Shown piece by piece: positions 38,641 through 48,060 of a DNA stretch of 64,000 nucleotides. The notes under the pieces are model-generated. The model ran no database searches and was not told where the DNA came from. It was given only the letters and a program-made list of their open reading frames with translations. The position numbers and the translations under genes are program-made. Within the stretch, counting starts at the first letter, position 1; each line of letters opens with the position of its first letter. The DNA is from Prorocentrum cordatum (taxonomy: Eukaryota; Sar; Dinophyceae; Prorocentrales; Prorocentraceae), in NCBI GenBank assembly GCA_963575745.1, contig CAUYUJ010000186.1:1-64000 (forward strand), in the 5' to 3' direction.

Positions 38641-39596
38641 CCACCGCGGCCGCACCGATCGCGCCAAACTAGCTGGCCGATGCGCGCGCGAGCATGCGGG
38701 GGCTAGCGTGGCCGCAGCGATGCACCAACCAACACCTAGCACTCATCGCAATCGCCGCCGCCTGGGTTTTGCAAGCCAAGTTGCGGGTGGGTGGGTGGGA
38801 TGGTTGCGCGACGAGTGCAGTTCACAACTCACTACGAACAGAAAGTAATTGCACCACGTGTATTGCATCACATAGGTTGCGCAACATATATTCCTCCACA
38901 CAGATAGCGCCACATATGATACTAGAAACAAACTGTTTGTGGTTCGCGCTGGCTGACACATTCTGATGGAGTAGAGAAGCCTGACTACATAACTTGATAC
39001 GACTCGGCCTTGACGGCTGTGTGATTCAATCGGTCGATCGTCGATCTTCGACCTGGCAAACTTGACTACCACTCCTACTCCTATTCATCGTGCTCGCCCG
39101 CATGGCAGGTTCCGCTGAAGCGGGGGGGGGGAACAGCAGAGGCTGGACGCCCGCGACTAGCTCCCGAAACCTTTTCCTCCTGCTCCCCACGCCTTCCTCC
39201 TCCTTCTCTTGGGCATGCCGCGGCAGCGGGCGCTCGAGGCGTCAACCTTCCTCCTCCTCCCGCTCCTCTTCACACTCTCCGACCTCATCTCCCCAATTCC
39301 CCCTCTCACCGTCCCGGTCCCCAACAACGCGTTCATGCAGGATGCGACTTGCCGCGTCTTCCTGACGGTGCTGGTTCCGGCGCTGGTGCTGAGCCGATGC
39401 TGCGTCTGCTGCTGCAACGCCTGATGCTGCTAGACTCTGCTAGACCTGCCCATCCAATATCTTACCGTCCCTCCAACTGCTCTGATGGCAATCGACTCAA
39501 CGCCCACCTCAGCCAATCACGAGCTTGAACTGTCTTGTGCTTCGCGCTTGTCAGCCCTGCAAAGGGCAACGAGAAAAGAGCAACAGCATCTATCTA
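38641..39596. other. Unique DNA, no confident gene
   Basis: A plus-strand frame at 39209-39424 encodes 71 residues with two hydrophobic stretches and a Cys-rich end (SRCCVCCCNA), but there is no supporting context. Otherwise nothing recognised. Confidence 0.4.
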
Positions 39597-39618
39597 ATAT
39601 ATATATATATATGTACTA

Positions 39619-39646
<28 letters not shown>
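39597..39646. repeat. AT dinucleotide microsatellite
   Basis: Two (AT)n tracts separated by GTACTAATAC, itself palindromic (TATATGTACTAATACATATA). The region could form a hairpin. Confidence 0.9.
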
Positions 39647-39650
<4 letters not shown>

Positions 39651-40516
39651 AAGGGGGGCTGAGGATGCCTCGGAGGAGGAGCAGGCAACGGACATACTCT
39701 CGATCACTGCTACGAACCACACGGCCCAACTCGCTTCAATCTCAAGTGAATTCGGCTTGCACGGCATACACGCAGAGACCAAAAACGAGTTCGGCGCACA
39801 TGCGTCGCCGCGCTGTTTGTTCTCGACGCGCCCAAATCGACGACGCCGACACCACGGAAAGCCCACGGCAAATCTTGCGTCTCGCGCCCTGCGTAGATAA
39901 ACGAAGCCGGCACCGCGGCAAATCCACGGCGAACCCACCGCGTCCGAGGCGGCGCTTGCCCTGGTGGCCGAGGCGCCCTCCCCACGACTGAGGTCGCGCG
40001 TCGGAGCAAACGGCGACAGGTGATGCGGAGCCACGCCACCTCAGAGAATGCGAGCATCGGGGGAGGGAGGAGGGCTCATTGTGGAGACAACGGCGGCTCT
40101 CCCGCTGGGGACAGGTCCGCTCACAATCAATCCCCTGGCCCTTCTCGGGGCCCATCCTGCCGCACTTCTCGAGGCGCATCCAGCCGTGGCGACGAGACGC
40201 CCCCAGGAGGCCCCCCACGGACAACGCCAGTTAATCCCCTGACCCCTCTCGGGGCCCTGGGCTGACCCAAACATCCGACGTCATGATTTGTTCATAACGT
40301 CGACCCCAAACAAATTCGATCCTTTCCCCAGGACCAGTTTCGCGTCCTGCGTCGTTTTCTGACGGTCCCGAGGCCCGGTGCGGGCCTCCAGGGGGGCGAA
40401 AACACTGCAAAACAACCCGTCGTAATTTTCTCATGATTCGATGGGGGTCTGGGGATCCAGCCGTGGTGACGAGACGCCCCCAGGAGGCCCCCAGAGAGCA
40501 CGGAGACAATGCGCCA
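39647..40516. other. Unique DNA with one duplicated segment
   Basis: 40180-40225 and 40450-40495 share ATCCAGCCGTGG and GACGAGACGCCCCCAGGAGG. No convincing frame otherwise. Confidence 0.5.
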
Positions 40517-40622
40517 CGGAGGAGGAGGAGGCGGAGGAGGAGGAGGAGGAGGCGGAGGAGGAGGAGGAGGATAAGAAGGGAAGGGGGAGGAAGACGAGGA
40601 GGAGGCGGAGGAAGAGGAGGAC
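40517..40622 (+). repeat. GGA microsatellite
   Basis: GGAGGAGGCGGAGG and AGGAAGACGAGGAGG runs on the plus strand. Confidence 0.92.
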
Positions 40623-41189
40623 CAGAGTAATCCCAAGACTCCTCAATTACATTAAAATGAACCCTCCCTCCAAGTTCCTTCTTCATGAGCCCCTAGAGGG
40701 ATTCGTTTTCACTGGGGGAAATACCCCGTTGGAAGACGCCCGTTCGAACATCTTCAACTGTGCCAGAACACGCTCCCTGGGACTTCAACGCCGCGAATCA
40801 CTGTTACTGTTGTGTCTAGACGATCCCGAATCGTGCCAAAACACACCTCCTGGGACCCCAGCGCCGCGAACCAAAATAACTGTTGCACCCTAACCGTCCG
40901 ACATTGTGCTAATACCTAATTTCTGTGACGCTGGCCATGGGAATCCTTACACTCTTGCGCATGCTTCATGGAATGTGCGCGGCGCTGAACCGAGAACCAC
41001 GCTTTGAAAATCAACCATCCTCCATCATTGAAGCTCGTGCAAGCTTCTAAGACGAGTATGCGCGGCGCTAAGGCGAGAATCGCATTCTGAAAACGACTCG
41101 CACTCCATCTGTGAAATTCTTAATGTCCCCCCACCCAAGAGGCTGAGGTCGTTAGAATTTGAAAACAAACCTCCCGACCCGTCCACCCT
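40623..41189. other. Unique DNA
   Basis: Two diverged copies of an ~65-bp motif (CCTGGGAC.TCAACGCCGCGAA near 40776 and 40850) and two of another (AGCACGCTTTGAAAATC and AATCGCATTCTGAAAA). No gene seen. Confidence 0.45.
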
Positions 41190-41430
41190 GCATGCCGCGG
41201 CCGCCCGACCCCCAGGCTCCCGAGTATCCCGGAGAGTCCCCCCTCGCGCCCCTCTGCATACCGCGGCCGCAGGACACCCAGGCTCCCGAGAATCCCCGAG
41301 AGTCCCGCCCCGCGCCCCTCTGCATACCGCGGCCGCCAGATCCCCAGGGTCCCGAGTGTCCCCCAGAATCCCGCCTCGTGCCCCGCTGCATACCGCGGCC
41401 GCCAGATCCCCAGGTCCCCCGAGTAACTGT
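41190..41430 (+). repeat. 66-bp tandem repeat, four copies
   Basis: CCGCGGCCGC recurs at 41195, 41261, 41327 and 41393, followed each time by CCAGGCTCCCGAG-like sequence and GAGTCCC. Since 66 is a multiple of three the frames stay open, but there is no sign of a gene. Confidence 0.9.
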
Positions 41431-41449
41431 CCCGTTCCGCGCCGACAAA

Positions 41450-41990
41450 TCATAACATGACAGAGCGGTGGTATAACATAGCAGAACATAGTAAAGTACA
41501 TCACGATAGGCCATGACAGAGCAGCGCATAACACACCACCACCTAACATAACATATCTAACCATAACATACCAAACCATGCCATAACTTATCGTAACATA
41601 ACAGACCATGGTAGAGCGGTGAATTTCATAGCACATCATCACAGCACAGAGCATTCCATACCATTGAACAGCAAGCATACCGCAAGACAACATCGCAGAA
41701 CTGAGCATACCAAAACATAACATGCCGCAGCCTCATATATAACATGGCGTATCATGGCATAACATAACACAACATAACCACGCATGGTATTACATTTCGG
41801 GTCACACGTAACATGGCATAACATATAATACCGTAGCAACACATGACATGACATGTCATAACAACACATGCCATGACAGTCCACACCTTACCATTACGCA
41901 TCACCACAACACATATACGATGACAGAAAGCATCGCAACACAGACGACATAACATAGCATGACAAAGCGTGACGTAACCTTATACACCAA
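41450..41990. repeat. Degenerate CATAACA satellite, block 1
   Basis: Irregular succession of ACATAACA, CATACCA, CATGACA and CATAGCA heptamer-like words without a fixed long period. It hosts or borders several retroelements in the last third of the window. Confidence 0.75.
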
Positions 41991-42210
41991 ACCAGAATCC
42001 GCCGGCCCCCTTGTGGGGCCACCAAGCGGTAGGCCGAGGATTCGCAGTTTCCTGTACCAGTTGCAGCTTCCAGTTTCCACTGTTACAATTCTGCTTCTTG
42101 CTGCTTACTGTTCCTTATTGCCTTCTTGCTGCTTACTGTTCCTTGTCGCGCGAGGGGGGGAGGCCCAAAACATGCATTTTTGTCTGAATTGCTGGGGTGG
42201 GTAAAAATTT

Positions 42211-42985
42211 ACACCCCTCACGCAGATCGGCGGGGGCAGGGTGCAAAAACACATGTGATTTGCCACATTTCTGAGATTCGGTGGCACCCCTCACGCAGAT
42301 CGGCAGGGCCAGGGTCCAAAAACACATGGGATTTGCAACATTTCTGGCATTCGGTGGCACCCCTCACGCAGATCGGCGGGGTCAGGGTCCAAAAACACAT
42401 GTGATTTGCCACATTTCTGAGATTCGGTGGCACCCCTCATGCAGATCGGCGGGGTCAGAATCTTAGAACAAATGGGATTGCCACATTTCTGAGATTCGGT
42501 GGCACCCCTCACGCAGATTGGCGGGGTCAGGGTCCAAGAACACACGGGATTTGCCACATTTCTGACATTCGGTGGCACCCCTCACGCAGATCGGCGGGGT
42601 CAGGGTGCAAAAACATATTGCTTTGCTACATTTCTGAAATTCGGTGGCACCCCTTACGCAGATTGGCGGGGTCAGGGTCCAAAAACAAATGGGATTGCCG
42701 TATTTCTGAAATTCGGTGGCACCCCTCACGCAGATCGGCGGGGTCAGGGTCCAAAAACACATGATATTTGCTACATTTCTGAGATTCGGTGGCACCCCTC
42801 ACGCAGATCGGCAGGATCAGGGTGCAAAAACACATGAGAGTTGCCACATTCCTGAAATTCGGCGGCACCTCTCACGCAGATCCGTAGGGTCAGGGTCCAA
42901 AAACACAAGGGATTGGCCACATTTCTGCAATTCGGCGGCACCCCTCACGCAGATCCGCAGGGTCAGGGTCGAAAAACAAACAGGT
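42211..42985 (+). repeat. 73-bp tandem repeat, about 10.5 copies
   Basis: CACCCCTCACGCAGATCGGCG starts at 42212, 42285, 42358, 42431, 42503, 42576, 42648, 42720, 42793, 42866 and 42939 (period 72-73). Each copy continues GGTCAGGGTCCAAAAACACATG and ends TTTCTGAGATTCGGTGG. Only point changes and one-base indels separate copies, so it is recent. Confidence 0.95.
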
Positions 42986-43084
42986 CCGGACACTGCTTCA
43001 CGGCGGCGCCCAGACCTCATGACTTCGCTCTTCCATGGCCCATTCTCCGAGAGAGGGGCTGGAGGCAGGGGGCGAAGCCCTTAC

Positions 43085-43397
43085 GGATATAACAAAGCAT
43101 AACACCATAAACTATGGCACAACTGATCAGGCGGAGAAGATCATCACACCACACCTCAAACCATAGCAGAACAGAGCAGACCATGCCAGACGATGACGTT
43201 ACATAGCATTCCACAACATACCATGGCAGAACAGACCACACCGTAGCACAGCATTCAAACACATACCAGTACGTAACATGACAACCCATACCATGACAGA
43301 GCGCGGCATAACACATGACAGCGTCGCATAACATGATACTGCATACCACCAACACGTAATAACGCATACCATCTCGTAACATGTCACAACAGGACAT
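43085..43397. repeat. Degenerate CATAACA satellite, block 2
   Basis: Same word family as block 1. It is cut at 43397 by the target duplication of the second copia element and resumes after 50812. Confidence 0.75.
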
Positions 43398-43402
43398 CAC
43401 AG
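43398..43402. repeat. Target-site duplication CACAG, left
   Basis: CACAG abuts the left LTR; matched at 50808-50812. Confidence 0.88.
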
Positions 43403-43527
43403 TAATCAAGTTAGCTTGCTTTTTCACTGAACCAAACGGCTATGGATACATCCCTACCTTACCTGCATCTTCCTACCTTCCCATGCTAATGATACGCTGC
43501 TGCATGAACACATGAGCACTCTGATCA
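43403..43527 (-). repeat. 3' LTR of 7.4-kb copia element
   Basis: 125 bp. The minus-strand start is TGATCAGAGTGC and the end is CTTGATTA, so the final dinucleotide is TA where CA is usual. The minus-strand sequence just upstream, GAGGCGGGG (43528-43536), is the polypurine tract. Confidence 0.9.
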
Positions 43528-43536
43528 CCCCGCCTC
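43528..43536 (-). promoter_or_regulatory. Polypurine tract of 7.4-kb copia element
   Basis: Minus-strand GAGGCGGGG immediately before the 3' LTR. Confidence 0.65.
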
Positions 43537-43639
43537 GGGTCCAGGCAACAAATTGATGCCAGATCAGAAAATCTTATATAAACTGGTAGCGGAGCGGTGG
43601 CCACGGACCTACGCCAGAAAGCCCGGTTCAGGCCAGAAG

Positions 43640-43792
43640 TCCCTTCTGAGTCACGGCCCTGCTCGAGTCGAAGACCAAGCCGGCTGTCGTAAGCAAAGGG
43701 TCCCTCATGCCGACGGCCATCGCCTTCGTCAGAGGGTCGGCCATCTGCTCGGTAGTCCGAACCTTCACGATCCGAATGTCGCCGCTCGCCAC
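43640..43792 (-). pseudogene. RNase H C-terminal tail beyond an in-frame TGA
   Basis: The frame of the long pol ORF stops at TGA 43793-43795 after YLWLQD but continues downstream with SGDIRIVKVRTTEQMADPLTKAM, the conserved end of copia RNase H. A Trp codon is one base from TGA. The C-terminal tail is therefore detached in this copy. Confidence 0.75.
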
Positions 43793-46700
43793 TCAATCTT
43801 GTAGCCACAGATAACGTGTATTGACATGTCTCTGCTTGCCCAACCCTCGGCGGGTTGCGAATCCCTTCGCTGCCGCGCAGTCCGTCTTCACGTTCAAACG
43901 GATTGCAGAAGACAGCCCCCAGTCCGCCATCAGGGATTTAATGCCCAAGGCATGGGCACTGCCTTTCACTGCCGCGTAGTACTCGCTCTCGCCGACGTTC
44001 AACGCGATCGTGCTCTGCACTGTCGAACTGCTCTTGAGCAAGTGCTTCCCGAAGAAGATTGCCATCCCGCTGGTGCTCTTCCTGGTGATGATGTCCCCGG
44101 CGTGGTCTGCATCAACCCAGGCGTCTAACGAGTTTGGCATCGCCTGCTTCGGAAACTTCAGGATAGCTCTCGGCCGTCCAAGCACATAACGCCCAAGACG
44201 CTTCAGCTCCTGGAAATTGAACTCATTGGGGCTCTTCATGCTCTGTGCAAGACATTTCACTGCCTCCTGGATGTCCAAACGGTCTTGTCCAAGATAGCTT
44301 GCCCGCATAACACAGGAACGATACAGCGTCGCCTCAGAACTCGAAAGTACTCTGCTGTCTGCACCCTTCCATACGTCTGACTCAGAATGTTTCACACGTG
44401 GCGTATCTACAGATTTGGCCTTTTCTAACCCCAAGTCTCGTGCAAGAAGCTCTGCGTGCCTACGGTCTCCTTCGATCTCAATACCGTCCTCCGTGATACG
44501 AACAATCCGGTTCAAGATGCACGCCTCCTGGGAGTCACCTGCCTCCGTGCCAAGCGTTGCCACGTGCTTGCAAGTGCACTTAGAATTTAACAGCGTGTCC
44601 ATTTCCGTAATTGAACGTTGATCACCCAAGAGAACAAAATCATCTCCGTGGACGAAAAGCCTCGATCCATCAAATGGGTTGTAGAATATAGATGGGTTCG
44701 TCTTCCCCGGAACGTAACCCTTCTTAGCCAAAAGGTCGGTGTAGTTCTTCTGCCACAGGTGGCTTGCGTCCTGAGTTCCGTACATGGTCCTCTGAAGCAG
44801 CCCAACATGAGTGTGTCTGTCGGGATCTCCCTCTGGCAACTTGACAAACAGCCTCCGCTCGCACTTCGACATGAAGTGTGCCCGCGAGATGTCCCAGAAC
44901 GCTAGCTTGAGCTCGGCGCCCCTGGAACTCCGCTGTTGCGTCGCCTGGATACTGCAGAGAAGCTTCAAAGCCTCCAACCACGGCATGGCGGAGAACAACT
45001 TCTCCGGACTCAGCTGCTCGAACTTCGCCTTCTTGCCCTTCGTGGCCTCCATCACGACCAATCGAGAACGCACGACAGGTTTATTAGCGTCGCCCTTGTT
45101 GGTGTCAATCCAGAGCAGCGGAATCGCAGTAGCGCCCTCGCTCTCCATGACCTCCCGCGGGACCTTGGTGTACACGCCCTCCTTGGCAACCCAGTCCCGC
45201 TCCAACTGCCTAGCGTCCTCCACCAACTTCGTCGGTAGAATCCCGCCGTTGACGTCGTCGTAATACGTTTTCCACTGTTCGTCGCTGTACACCTCCGGCT
45301 CCTCAGCTATGGGCCCAGCCGTGCAAATGTCCATACTCGACAACTCCATCCGGTGAACAAGCTGATCACGAACCACACGTAAAATCGCATACATCAGCCT
45401 CGGCGGATATATCTGCGTAGACCTCACCTTCTGAAAACCAACTGGACGTACATGCCGATACCAACCACTCTTGCCCTGCAGGCTCACACGCTCGTCCTGC
45501 AGCATAGCGGCCAACTCTCGCGAGTTCGTTAACCACGACGTTTCTCTGCGCACGTATCCAGATCTTCCGCTCTGGATGGTGCCTGCCAGCCGCCATTTGC
45601 ACATGGGACCGGCCACCTTGTACACTCCCGGCATGTTCTCCAGCTCCGCCATGATGTCCTCGTCCCTGGAGGTGGTAATCCCAGGAACCTCATGCAAAAA
45701 CAACTTGCCCATCTTGATCTGCTTCCGGTACGCGTCGACACTCGCTCTCAAGTGCCTCCGGCCGTCCTGCATCTCTAAGCTCACGGTGTTTGGGTCCAAG
45801 TTTACTCTCGATGGCGACCGAAGCCTCGAAAACACAGTACTCGATGGACACCCGATCAACACCTCAGGCTTGTACTTGTCCTGGAGCTTATCTAACATGT
45901 CTATGTCCTCATCCCGTGAAAGGTCCCAGAACTGCCCGTCAGGTCGCTGAAGTTGTAAATCAATGGCGAACCCTGCACGAAGTCCAAGACGACGATTGCC
46001 TCGGGAAAGGACCTCACTGACGTCCATTGCGGACATCTCGACTGCTATCCGGGATACCCCCCGGATGCCCTCAGAGTCGCCCTCGAACTCCGAGCCGGTG
46101 TAAAACTCCGTCACGTGCTTAACCGTCTCTGCGAAGTACTTGTCCTTGTACGCAGAGAACGCACCCACGTCTGCATTGTGCGCCTGGCCCACCGCCGGCG
46201 CCGATTTTTCTGAGATGCCACTCGTCCCAGCCATGGCTCCTGAGCTCGAGCCCGCGGCGGGTGCCGCCGTCGATGCACTCGAACCGCCTGCCTGCACGTC
46301 CGGCCTGGGCACCGCCGGGTCGATGTCCTCCAGGGGCACTCCGGCCGGTCTCTTCCGAGGTCCCGGGGATGCCGGCCTCGCTTTCGAGCTCGCTGGTCCT
46401 GCGCTCGATGGCTGTCCTGCTCGCTTAGGCTGCCGATGTCGCACTTCATGTTGCGCTCGGGCTTCACTACCTGCATGTGGTCCCCCTTCTAATTGTAGAT
46501 GGGGCTGTGGGGGAGGTACCCTGGTCTCTGTCCTAACCTCCGGCGCATCCTCCAACATCTCTCCTCCTATGCCCTCCTCCACAGTCATGTCCACCTCCTC
46601 CTGCTCCTCCTCCGGCTTCTCGCGCACGGCGTCCTCCACCTCAGGCTCCTGCTTGGCATCTGGCGCTGCCGTCGAAGCCTTCTTCCGTCTTCTCGCCGCC

Positions 46701-47818
46701 GCTAGCCGGAGACGACCGTCAGGGTCCTTCTCCATCGCCTCCACGATCCGTGAACGACACGTCGGTGCATGGCCCTGCCTGGTCGAACCTCCGAAGAATA
46801 TCTCCGTGCAGGCCGGGCACTCCGGCGTCAGGCCGTACTTCTCCGTCATCTTGGCTGTGATGTACACGTCCCTCTTGAGCCCTTCCTGGGCCCCAGCGGC
46901 GCCTGGAAGAGGTAGAATAGGAAGTCCGACAGCCTCACGTCCTTCTAGAACCTGTGGTGCACGCCCCGCGCGATGTGCTACATCCCATGGCAGACCCCGA
47001 ACTTTATCAAGAAGAGCTAGATCAAAACGTTCACCGTGGGGTCGCTGCCGGAACGACTTCGCGTAGCGAACTCCGTCCTCCGCCAAGATAATAAGGCTGC
47101 CTGACCGTGCAGAATGGCCGACGTACACACCCGGAATCATGATGTTCTCGTAGTCGCGCTTGCCAGCCCTAATCGCCGCCAGCCTCGCCATAATGCACTC
47201 TCCGAACAATAATGCCGGTTTCTTCCACCGCCTGCCAGTTGACCGCTGCACCGGCGTACGTCCGTCCTCACCGACTTTGTACCGATTGGACGTCTGAGCC
47301 ACGTGCCGCGCAAGCCACGCTAGGAGCACGTGGTCCTCAGCGAGCTTCCTTCCATACCGGTCTTCGGTGGACGTCTTGAGGGCACGGATGCCCTTCTTAG
47401 CCTCGCGGACACCACTCTCAGCCGCACCATTGGCCTGGTGATCGCTCACAGGCGACTCCCGTGGCACAACTTCGATCTGCATGTCCTTCACAGCCTCCCT
47501 GCGCAGTTTCAACAACGCAGGCTCGTTGTCGCTCTTCAAGATGATCCTGCGGTACCCTAGCTCCACCAAGAAATTCGTGAAGTACTTCGCCGCATACGTG
47601 CTCGTCTTGCCGTCCAAGACAGTCGCGCCGATCATGCTGGTGACCCGGTCCTTGATGAAAACGTGCGTCGCAGCCTTCTCTCTTCCTCGCCCATGTAGAA
47701 GTAATCCGTGACGATCTCCGGAATCGCCTCCGTGCTCTCCGGGTCGTCCTCCACCACCTCGCGATGAGGTTGCCCGTAAGCCCTTGCAGCCACACAGTGC
47801 CTGCACCACGTCCGGCAT
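43793..47818 (-). CDS. Integrase (C-terminal part), RT and RNase H
   Basis: 1341 codons; authentic sequence begins near 47690. The second integrase Asp is in ILKSDNEPAL (~residue 95) and the Glu in NGAAESGVREA (~132). A ~500-residue linker follows, Pro/Ala/Glu-rich in part, with CPACTEIFFG..H..TCRS, a possible zinc site. RT: FWDISRAHFMSK carries the first Asp (~976) and LFVHGDDFVLLGD the HGDD form of YxDD (~1058). RNase H: WVDADHAGD (~1236), NVGESEYYAAV (~1276), KTDCAAAKGFA (~1311). It terminates at TGA 43793 just short of the natural end. Confidence 0.92.
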   Translation of the reverse strand: MPDVVQALCGCKGLRATSSRGGGGRPGEHGGDSGDRHGLLLHGRGREKAATHVFIKDRVTSMIGATVLDGKTSTYAAKYFTNFLVELGYRRIILKSDNEPALLKLRREAVKDMQIEVVPRESPVSDHQANGAAESGVREAKKGIRALKTSTEDRYGRKLAEDHVLLAWLARHVAQTSNRYKVGEDGRTPVQRSTGRRWKKPALLFGECIMARLAAIRAGKRDYENIMIPGVYVGHSARSGSLIILAEDGVRYAKSFRQRPHGERFDLALLDKVRGLPWDVAHRAGRAPQVLEGREAVGLPILPLPGAAGAQEGLKRDVYITAKMTEKYGLTPECPACTEIFFGGSTRQGHAPTCRSRIVEAMEKDPDGRLRLAAARRRKKASTAAPDAKQEPEVEDAVREKPEEEQEEVDMTVEEGIGGEMLEDAPEVRTETRVPPPQPHLQLEGGPHAGSEARAQHEVRHRQPKRAGQPSSAGPASSKARPASPGPRKRPAGVPLEDIDPAVPRPDVQAGGSSASTAAPAAGSSSGAMAGTSGISEKSAPAVGQAHNADVGAFSAYKDKYFAETVKHVTEFYTGSEFEGDSEGIRGVSRIAVEMSAMDVSEVLSRGNRRLGLRAGFAIDLQLQRPDGQFWDLSRDEDIDMLDKLQDKYKPEVLIGCPSSTVFSRLRSPSRVNLDPNTVSLEMQDGRRHLRASVDAYRKQIKMGKLFLHEVPGITTSRDEDIMAELENMPGVYKVAGPMCKWRLAGTIQSGRSGYVRRETSWLTNSRELAAMLQDERVSLQGKSGWYRHVRPVGFQKVRSTQIYPPRLMYAILRVVRDQLVHRMELSSMDICTAGPIAEEPEVYSDEQWKTYYDDVNGGILPTKLVEDARQLERDWVAKEGVYTKVPREVMESEGATAIPLLWIDTNKGDANKPVVRSRLVVMEATKGKKAKFEQLSPEKLFSAMPWLEALKLLCSIQATQQRSSRGAELKLAFWDISRAHFMSKCERRLFVKLPEGDPDRHTHVGLLQRTMYGTQDASHLWQKNYTDLLAKKGYVPGKTNPSIFYNPFDGSRLFVHGDDFVLLGDQRSITEMDTLLNSKCTCKHVATLGTEAGDSQEACILNRIVRITEDGIEIEGDRRHAELLARDLGLEKAKSVDTPRVKHSESDVWKGADSRVLSSSEATLYRSCVMRASYLGQDRLDIQEAVKCLAQSMKSPNEFNFQELKRLGRYVLGRPRAILKFPKQAMPNSLDAWVDADHAGDIITRKSTSGMAIFFGKHLLKSSSTVQSTIALNVGESEYYAAVKGSAHALGIKSLMADWGLSSAIRLNVKTDCAAAKGFATRRGLGKQRHVNTRYLWLQD

Positions 47819-48060
47819 TGAACGTGCCCTTGAAGTTCATGTTCCTCCACCTCCTCCCGTGACGGCTGCACGGGAATCTTCCGAGTCTTCGGACGCTGCG
47901 CTTCCTCCGATGCGTCCAGCTCCTGCCCTTGCGGCTCACGATCCCCGGCGGCGGGCTCGCCGAGGGCCGCTCTTGGGCTTACAGCCTGCCGGCCTGCCTC
48001 CGGCCCCCCGCCGGAGCCGAAGAATTGGCCGCCGCAGCCTCCATGGGAGCCAACTCCCGC
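47690..48060 (-). CDS. Integrase N-terminal part in a third frame
   Basis: Only this frame carries the zinc-binding SREEVEEHELQGHVQ and CRTWCRHCVAAR (HHCC) and the first catalytic Asp in EIVTDYFYMGEEER. It connects the protease frame (before ~48060) to the pol frame (after ~47690). Two frame changes within 400 bp disrupt the polyprotein here. Confidence 0.8.

Noticed and set aside
39209-39424. 71-residue hydrophobic, Cys-ended peptide
   Set aside because: Short, isolated, no homology or regulatory context.
42211-42985. CRISPR array or repeat protein from the 73-bp units
   Set aside because: No spacers; a 73-bp period shifts frame each unit, so no stable repeat protein.
43473-43808. 111-residue protein next to the 3' LTR
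   Set aside because: Out of frame with the RNase H tail that occupies the same DNA.
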